A stretch of 64,000 nucleotides of DNA from contig NZ_CM001974.1 of assembly GCF_000406105.1 (NCBI RefSeq), positions 833,532 through 897,531 of the forward strand, in the 5' to 3' direction. A model generated the notes under the pieces. It saw only the letters and a program-made list of their open reading frames with translations. It was not told the origin of the DNA and searched no databases. Below are positions 56,335 through 64,000 of the stretch, one piece after another; within the stretch, counting starts at the first letter, position 1, and each line of letters starts with the position of its first letter. The translations under genes were made by a program, and so were the position numbers. The DNA comes from Dickeya chrysanthemi NCPPB 402. Lineage in GTDB: Bacteria; Pseudomonadota; Gammaproteobacteria; Enterobacterales; Enterobacteriaceae.

Positions 56335-57132
56335 ATGAATTCATCTGCCATCGAACGCTTACTGCGCATCATGCAGCAACTGCGCGACCCGGAAAACGGC
56401 TGCCCCTGGGATCGCGAACAAACCTTTGACACCATCGTCCCGTATACGCTGGAAGAAACCTACGAAGTGCTTGATGCCATCAGCCGTAAGGATTTTGACG
56501 ACCTGCGCAGTGAACTGGGCGACCTGCTGTTTCAGGTGGTGTTTTACGCACGCATGGCGCAAGAGCAAGGGCTGTTTGATTTCTCGGATGTGTGCGACGC
56601 CATCAGCGACAAGCTGGAGCGCCGCCATCCACATATTTTTGGTGACGCGACCCTGTCGAGCAGCGAGGCGGTGTTGGCGAACTGGGAACAGACCAAGGCG
56701 CAGGAACGGGCGGAAAAAGATCGTCATTCACAACTGGACGATATCCCGCAGTCGCTGCCTGCGCTGATGCAGGCGCACAAAATTCAGCAGCGTTGCGCCG
56801 CCGTCGGTTTCGACTGGACCACGCTTGGGCCGGTGGTAGACAAACTGTACGAAGAGATCGACGAGGTGATGGTCGAAGCGCAGCAGGCGGTGATTGACCC
56901 GGAAAAGCTGGGCGAGGAGATCGGCGACATGCTGTTTGCCGCCGTCAATTTATCTCGTCATCTTGGGCATAAAGCGGAAATCGCGCTGCAACAGGCCAAT
57001 CGCAAATTCACGCGGCGTTTCCAGCAGGTGGAACAACGGATCACCGGGCAAGGGAAAACCCTCGCCGAGGCGACGCTTGAAGAGATGGAAACCGCCTGGC
57101 AACAGGTAAAAGCATCAGAAAAAAAGAACTGA
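56335..57132 (+). CDS. mazG: Nucleoside triphosphate pyrophosphohydrolase MazG
   Basis: The 265-residue all-alpha NTP pyrophosphatase has two MazG domains. The N-terminal one carries CPWDREQTF and EETYEVLDAI, and the C-terminal one, which is catalytic in E. coli, carries KLYEEIDEVMVEA and EEIGDMLFAAVNLSRH. In E. coli it limits effects of the MazEF toxin and cuts (p)ppGpp levels. Here mazEF is absent between relA and mazG; only 67 bp separate the two genes. Confidence 0.95.
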   Translation: MNSSAIERLLRIMQQLRDPENGCPWDREQTFDTIVPYTLEETYEVLDAISRKDFDDLRSELGDLLFQVVFYARMAQEQGLFDFSDVCDAISDKLERRHPHIFGDATLSSSEAVLANWEQTKAQERAEKDRHSQLDDIPQSLPALMQAHKIQQRCAAVGFDWTTLGPVVDKLYEEIDEVMVEAQQAVIDPEKLGEEIGDMLFAAVNLSRHLGHKAEIALQQANRKFTRRFQQVEQRITGQGKTLAEATLEEMETAWQQVKASEKKN

Positions 57133-57148
57133 ATTCATTTTCTGAATG

Positions 57149-57173
57149 AAAACCGAATTTTATACGGTTTTTT
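57149..57173 (+). terminator. Terminator after mazG
   Basis: AAAACCG and CGGTTTT form the stem around AATTTTATA and are followed by further U residues, 17 bp after the mazG stop. Confidence 0.75.
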
Positions 57174-57343
57174 GTGCTATCCGGCTGATTTTAAAACCGG
57201 TCATCGTCTCCCGCACGGGCGGGAAATACCGCATCAGCCGGAGCCTGTCAACGTCACAAAGGGTAAAACGATCATTTGTGGCGCTTCCCAGGTTCAGGTA
57301 TACTACTTTCCCGTCCTGGTCTTTCCATCGTCCTTAAACCTAA

Positions 57344-58996
<1,653 letters not shown>

Positions 58997-59023
58997 GGTT
59001 TTACCGATGAAGTGAGTTTTGCA

Positions 59024-59053
59024 GCAACGCGCGGTCCTCTGATCGCGCGTTGC
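59024..59053 (+). terminator. Hairpin between pyrG and eno
   Basis: GCAACGCGCG and CGCGCGTTGC form a perfect 10-bp stem with a 10-base loop in the intergenic region. The lack of a U-run suggests partial termination or RNA processing rather than full separation of the genes. Confidence 0.5.
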
Positions 59054-59060
59054 CGTCTGA

Positions 59061-60392
<1,332 letters not shown>

Positions 60393-60436
60393 GCGCCTGC
60401 CGTCCGGCGAGCTGCTCGCCGGTTGCTACGATAGAG

Positions 60437-60469
60437 ATCCGGAGGCGATACCGCTTCCGGATTTTTTTT
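60437..60469 (+). terminator. Terminator of eno
   Basis: ATCCGGAGGCG and CGCTTCCGGAT form an 11-bp stem with one G-U pair, followed by eight U residues, 45 bp after the stop. Confidence 0.92.
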
Positions 60470-60583
60470 ACCTGCCATACCTGCCGCGGAATCATACTGA
60501 GCGTGAGACGACACGGCATACACCATCCCTCTGTTATTTATTCACTATTTGCCTGTTTACCGTAGCCAGGTTATTGACGTGCG

Positions 60584-60603
60584 AGCCTGCTCGCAGGCTT
60601 TTT
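60584..60603 (+). terminator. Unassigned terminator-like hairpin
   Basis: AGCCTG-CTCG-CAGGCT followed by five U residues, about 115 bp beyond the eno terminator and with no gene in front. It may be a backup terminator for eno or the end of a short untranslated RNA. Confidence 0.55.
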
Positions 60604-60720
60604 CCCGGCATACGCTTATGGGCATAGCAAATAATGAACCTGATCCCAAATCTTGTTTTCCCCGCATGCGGCCTGCATCGCTACCCGTTAGAGTAATTCC
60701 GGACGACAGGTTCCACTGAC

Positions 60721-60737
60721 TCGAAACCGCATTTCGA
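60721..60737. promoter_or_regulatory. Candidate KdgR operator upstream of rhiT
   Basis: TCGAAACCGCATTTCGA keeps the GAAAC...TTTC inner symmetry of KdgR boxes (consensus close to AATRAAAYNNYRTTTYATT), and the outer bases are also symmetrical. It lies about 180 bp before rhiT. KdgR represses pectin and rhamnogalacturonan genes in Dickeya; the site here is inferred. Confidence 0.5.
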
Positions 60738-60914
60738 TAAGAAGTTTGAAGCCGATCGGTTGGTTCTTCCCGCGGATGCCAGTAGCGCTGAGGGGGTGGC
60801 AAACGTGCAAAGGTTTTTGCCTTGCCGTCTCGCTACTTTAACGCTACGGCGGCAGCGATATTTTTTGGTCCGCCGCAACACCTTCATAAATACAATCAAT
60901 GAGGAAGGATGGCG

Positions 60915-62489
60915 ATGAAAACACGTAAGATTGGGCTGACGAATTATCTGGCCTACGGTTCCGGTGATTTTCTCGGGGCCGGCACCACGGCGCTCACCGC
61001 CGGCTGGTTGCTTTACTTTTACACCACGTTTTGCGGTCTGACGCCTATCGAGGCGACCTTTATTTTTGCCATGGCCAGGGTTCTGGATGCAGTGGTCAGC
61101 CCATTGATGGGATTCCTGACCGATAATTTCGGCTCTACCTGGCTGGGTAAGCGATTCGGACGCCGCAAGTTCTTTATTCTGCTCGGTATTCCCTGTGTGT
61201 TCAGCTACAGCCTGATGTGGGTCGGCCACATGGATTACTGGTACTACCTGATTACCTACCTGCTGTTTGACGTCATCTACACCATGATACTGGTGCCTTA
61301 TGAAACACTGGTGCCGGAAATGACCGATGACTTCAAACAGAAAACCAAATTCTCCGGTGCGCGTATCGCACTGGCGCAGTTGTCGGCGATTCTGGCGGCA
61401 TTTTTGCCGGGGATTCTGCTGGCTCATTTCGGCAAAGATAACGCCGTGTCGTTTTTCTACTCCAGCCTGGTGTTCTCGGTGATTTGCGCCTGTGTGTTGA
61501 CGATGGTGTATTTATTCACCTGGGAACGGCCGCGCGACCAGATGTCCGAAGCCTCATTGCGTGCGGAAAAAGAGCGCCAGTCGCTGACGCTGGGGCAAAG
61601 TCTGAAACGCCTCAACATCGAACTGCTGTCGACACTGCGCATTCGCATCTTCCGCCAGCATTTGGGGATGTATCTTGGGGGATATATCGCGCAGGACGTA
61701 TTTAACGCGGTGTTCACGTACTATGTGGTGTTCGTGCTGATGCAAAGCCCGACGGTGGCATCCAACCTGATGGGGACGATGGCGATCCTGCAGTTCATCT
61801 CGGTGATTGCGATGATCCCGTTGTGTATCAAGTTTGGTCCGGCACCGTCTTACCGTATGGTGGTGTGCCTGTTTGGTATCAGTGCGCTTTCCTATGGTGT
61901 CCTATACTACAGCGGGATGCACTCCGTGTTCTCGTTACTGCTGCTGGTGTCTGGTTTGGCGGGTCTGGGTCGCGGCGGCATCAACTATGTTCCCTGGAAT
62001 ACCTATACCTACATTGCCGATGTGGATGAAGTCATTACTGCACAACGCCGTGAAGGGATTTTCGCCGGCATCATGACGCTGACCCGTAAAGCCTCACAGG
62101 CCGGCGCGGTAATGCTGGTGGGCATTGTTCTGCAACTGTCCGGTTTTGTCTCTGGCCAGAGTGTGCAGGCGCCGGGCGTCAGCCACACTATTCTGATGGT
62201 GCTGAGTGTTGGGACGGTCTGCGTGTTGGCGCTGGGCTTCCTGGTCTCTTTGCGCTTTAAACTGAATCTGCAAACTCATGAAGTGCTGCGCCAGGAAACG
62301 GCGAAGATGCGTGATGCTGGCCGTACCGTACCGGAAAAAATCACACCGCAAGCCCGTGCGACAGTGGAAATGCTGGCCGGTATGCCTTACGAATCGCTGT
62401 GGGGCAACAATAACATTGGTTATCTCAACCGTCACAAGGCGCCTGCCCGGTCGATGAGCAGTGAAACACCTCACCACGGTGTGCACTGA
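60915..62489 (+). CDS. rhiT: Rhamnogalacturonide transporter RhiT, GPH family
   Basis: The 524-residue polytopic protein belongs to the glycoside-pentoside-hexuronide:cation symporter family (SGDFLGAGTTALTAGWLLYFYTTF near the start; DAVVSPLMGFLTDN; long hydrophobic stretches making about 12 segments). Its place before a GH105 hydrolase matches the rhiTN operon of Dickeya, where RhiT imports rhamnogalacturonan oligomers. Two ATGs six bases apart (60909 and 60915) follow GAGGAAGG; the second has better spacing. The substrate is inferred from context. Confidence 0.85.
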   Translation: MKTRKIGLTNYLAYGSGDFLGAGTTALTAGWLLYFYTTFCGLTPIEATFIFAMARVLDAVVSPLMGFLTDNFGSTWLGKRFGRRKFFILLGIPCVFSYSLMWVGHMDYWYYLITYLLFDVIYTMILVPYETLVPEMTDDFKQKTKFSGARIALAQLSAILAAFLPGILLAHFGKDNAVSFFYSSLVFSVICACVLTMVYLFTWERPRDQMSEASLRAEKERQSLTLGQSLKRLNIELLSTLRIRIFRQHLGMYLGGYIAQDVFNAVFTYYVVFVLMQSPTVASNLMGTMAILQFISVIAMIPLCIKFGPAPSYRMVVCLFGISALSYGVLYYSGMHSVFSLLLLVSGLAGLGRGGINYVPWNTYTYIADVDEVITAQRREGIFAGIMTLTRKASQAGAVMLVGIVLQLSGFVSGQSVQAPGVSHTILMVLSVGTVCVLALGFLVSLRFKLNLQTHEVLRQETAKMRDAGRTVPEKITPQARATVEMLAGMPYESLWGNNNIGYLNRHKAPARSMSSETPHHGVH

Positions 62490-62568
62490 GTGCGCCGGTA
62501 GAGGTTGAGGCGTGATGAGTTAGAAGTCATCGATTGATGTGTAATGAAACTGAATCTGGATATCTGTT

Positions 62569-63708
62569 ATGACCATTTTTCCTGTAAAGCATAGTGCGCT
62601 GCTGCGCCAGCCCGAATACTTCATCTCCCGGGATGAGTTAAAAGCGTTGATTTGCCGGGTGACCGACAATCTTGTCAATATCGAGGATAAAACCGGTGAG
62701 TTCCTGCTGCGGTTGGATGATGGCCGGGTGATCGATACCAAAGGCTGGGCTGGCTGGGAATGGACGCATGGCATTGGGTTGTACGGCATCTATCAGTACT
62801 ATCGCCAAACCGGCGACGATAAGATGCGTGCCATCATTGATGACTGGTTTACTGCCCGGCTGGAAGAGGGCACGCCGACCAAAAACGTCAACACGGTATG
62901 CCCGTTTTTGACGCTGGCCTATCGCTATGAAGAAACCGGCGACAGCCGTTGGGTGCCGTATCTTGAACGCTGGGCAGAGTGGGTGATGTACGACATGCCG
63001 CGTACCCACAAGAACGGGTTGCAGCATATCGTCTACAACAGCGAAAACACCGATCAATTGTGGGACGACACGTTGATGATGAGCGTGTTGCCGCTGGCGA
63101 AAATCGGTAAGTTGCTCAACCGCCCCGAGTTTGTGGAAGAAGCCACTTATCAGTTCCTGCTGCACGTGCAGTACCTGATGGATCGTCAGAGCGGCCTGTG
63201 GTTCCACGGCTGGACTTTCGACGGCAACCACAGTTTTGCCCAGGCGCGTTGGGCGCGCGGCAACAGTTGGCTGACGATTGTTATCCCTGAATTTATTGAA
63301 TTGCTGGATTTGCCTGAACATAACGCGACGCGTCGTTTTCTGATTCAGGTGCTGGAAAGCCAGGTTGAGGCGCTGGCGAAGTATCAGGATGATAGCGGTC
63401 TGTGGCATACACTGTTGGATGATCCTAATTCTTATCTGGAAAGTTCTGCGACGGCCGGGTTTGCCTACGGCATCCTCAAGGCGGTACGTAAGCGTTACAT
63501 CGATCGCAGCTACGCTGAGGTGGCGGAAAAAGCGATGCGCGGCGTAGTGGCGAATATCAGTGAGAATGGGGAGTTGCGCAATGTGTCCTTCGGCACAGCG
63601 ATGGGCAAGGATCTGGATTACTACCGCCAGATTCCGTTGACTTCAATGCCGTATGGTCAGGCGATGGCGATTCTGTGTCTGTCTGAGTACTTACGCGTGT
63701 ATCTGTAA
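62569..63708 (+). CDS. rhiN: Unsaturated rhamnogalacturonyl hydrolase RhiN (GH105)
   Basis: The 379-residue cytoplasmic protein of glycoside hydrolase family 105 (YteR/RhiN) removes the unsaturated galacturonyl residue from rhamnogalacturonan lyase products. The family features TNVNTVCPFLTLAYRY-like segment KNVNTVCPFLTL, the aspartates of QLWDDTLMMSVLPLAKIG, and RWARGNSWLT are present in an (alpha/alpha)6-barrel type sequence. It lies 79 bp after rhiT. A strong terminator follows. Confidence 0.9.
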   Translation: MTIFPVKHSALLRQPEYFISRDELKALICRVTDNLVNIEDKTGEFLLRLDDGRVIDTKGWAGWEWTHGIGLYGIYQYYRQTGDDKMRAIIDDWFTARLEEGTPTKNVNTVCPFLTLAYRYEETGDSRWVPYLERWAEWVMYDMPRTHKNGLQHIVYNSENTDQLWDDTLMMSVLPLAKIGKLLNRPEFVEEATYQFLLHVQYLMDRQSGLWFHGWTFDGNHSFAQARWARGNSWLTIVIPEFIELLDLPEHNATRRFLIQVLESQVEALAKYQDDSGLWHTLLDDPNSYLESSATAGFAYGILKAVRKRYIDRSYAEVAEKAMRGVVANISENGELRNVSFGTAMGKDLDYYRQIPLTSMPYGQAMAILCLSEYLRVYL

Positions 63709-63732
63709 ACGCGTGGAAAGGCAAGGTGATAG

Positions 63733-63761
63733 AACGGGCTTCCAGTGGAAGCCCGTTTTTT
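63733..63761 (+). terminator. Terminator of the rhiT-rhiN operon
   Basis: AACGGGCTTCC-AGT-GGAAGCCCGTT is a perfect 11-bp stem followed by a U-run, 24 bp after rhiN. It may also serve the convergent gene at 63777. Confidence 0.9.
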
Positions 63762-63776
63762 GAGTGGAGCGATAAC

Positions 63777-64000
63777 TCACAAGCCAGACAAGCTGTAATT
63801 GACCGGTAACCAGCGATAACCGTTGGTTTTACCGTTTTCACCCTGTTGCACGGCGACGTGGCCGATGCCGGGGAACGGCAGGTGTGCGCCGGCGACCCAA
63901 TAACCTTGCTTCACCGTCTCTTTCAGTAACGCATCACGCGTGCGAACCGCCTGCTCGCTGTCGGAATCAAAGGCGATGGCGGTGTCCGGCAGCGGCATTT
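63777..64000 (-). CDS. Metallo-beta-lactamase-fold hydrolase, C-terminal part
   Basis: Only the last 74 or so codons are inside the window; the gene continues past the right edge. The visible part reads SEQAVRTRDALLKETVKQGYWVAGAHLPFPGIGHV and ends VNYSLSGL. The AHLPFPGIGHV motif is typical of the end of MBL-fold metallohydrolases, where the His completes the metal site. Substrate and start cannot be given. Confidence 0.65.
   Translation of the reverse strand, partial: MPLPDTAIAFDSDSEQAVRTRDALLKETVKQGYWVAGAHLPFPGIGHVAVQQGENGKTNGYRWLPVNYSLSGL

Larger units (their letters stand above)
60393..60914. other. Intergenic region between eno and rhiT
   Basis: This 522-bp region holds the eno terminator (60437-60469), an unassigned terminator-like hairpin (60584-60603) and a KdgR-like palindrome (60721-60737). 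No supportable gene is present. Confidence 0.55.

Overview
The window is chromosomal DNA of an enteric gamma-proteobacterium, almost certainly a soft-rot Pectobacteriaceae and most likely Dickeya. The reasons are protein sequences that read as close relatives of Escherichia coli orthologues (RpsF, RelA, Eno, GudD, TamA and others), canonical ERIC repeats, E. coli-like gene blocks joined in a different order, and a rhamnogalacturonide transporter/unsaturated rhamnogalacturonyl hydrolase pair (rhiT-rhiN type) preceded by a KdgR-like palindrome. The species cannot be fixed from the sequence alone. I see no rRNA, tRNA, CRISPR array, prophage or insertion sequence; nearly everything is core genome.

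Layout. (1) 1-21774 matches the E. coli 95-min block: a small exported protein, bsmA, a chemoreceptor, yjfP, the ribosomal/primosomal operon rpsF-priB-rpsR-rplI, a DUF488 gene, ytfB, fklB, a DUF2502 gene, ytfE with an NsrR-type operator, cpdB, cysQ, ytfK, paeA (ytfL), msrA, the tamA-tamB-ytfP translocation operon and ppa. (2) 22080-34082: a second chemoreceptor, then the E. coli 69-min block plsY, folB, uppP, cca, ygiM, ygiF, glnE, hldE. (3) 34094-39393: ligA-ypeB directly behind hldE, two FlxA-like paralogues and an Aer-type aerotaxis receptor. (4) 39394-49746: ERIC-rich DNA around a combined D-glucarate/galactarate locus (garD divergent from gudP-gudX-gudD-garL-garR-garK). (5) 49857-60392: barA, rlmD, relA, mazG, pyrG, eno, as in E. 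coli but without mazEF. (6) 60915-64000: rhiT, rhiN and the end of a metallo-beta-lactamase-fold gene.

How the genes work together. The gar/gud genes encode a complete route: GudP imports D-glucarate or galactarate, GudD/GudX and GarD dehydrate them to 5-keto-4-deoxyglucarate, GarL splits that to pyruvate and tartronate semialdehyde, GarR reduces the latter to glycerate and GarK phosphorylates it to 2-phosphoglycerate, the substrate of enolase. RhiT/RhiN take up and cleave unsaturated rhamnogalacturonan pieces. Motility genes recur (three chemoreceptors, two FlxA-like genes); four of these five have flagellar sigma-28-like promoter elements. BarA, RelA and YtfK are global or stringent-response regulators. 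Envelope genes include TamA/TamB, UppP, PlsY, YtfB and HldE.

Novelty. I did not find a clearly new defence, mobile or biosynthetic system. The observations most worth following are the paired FlxA-like genes with a conserved C-terminal tail and sigma-28 elements, the merged gar-gud locus with an expanded ERIC and duplicated sequence in its control region, the terminator-like structure in the uppP leader, the relocated ligA-ypeB pair, and short periodic repeats in front of hldE and garL.
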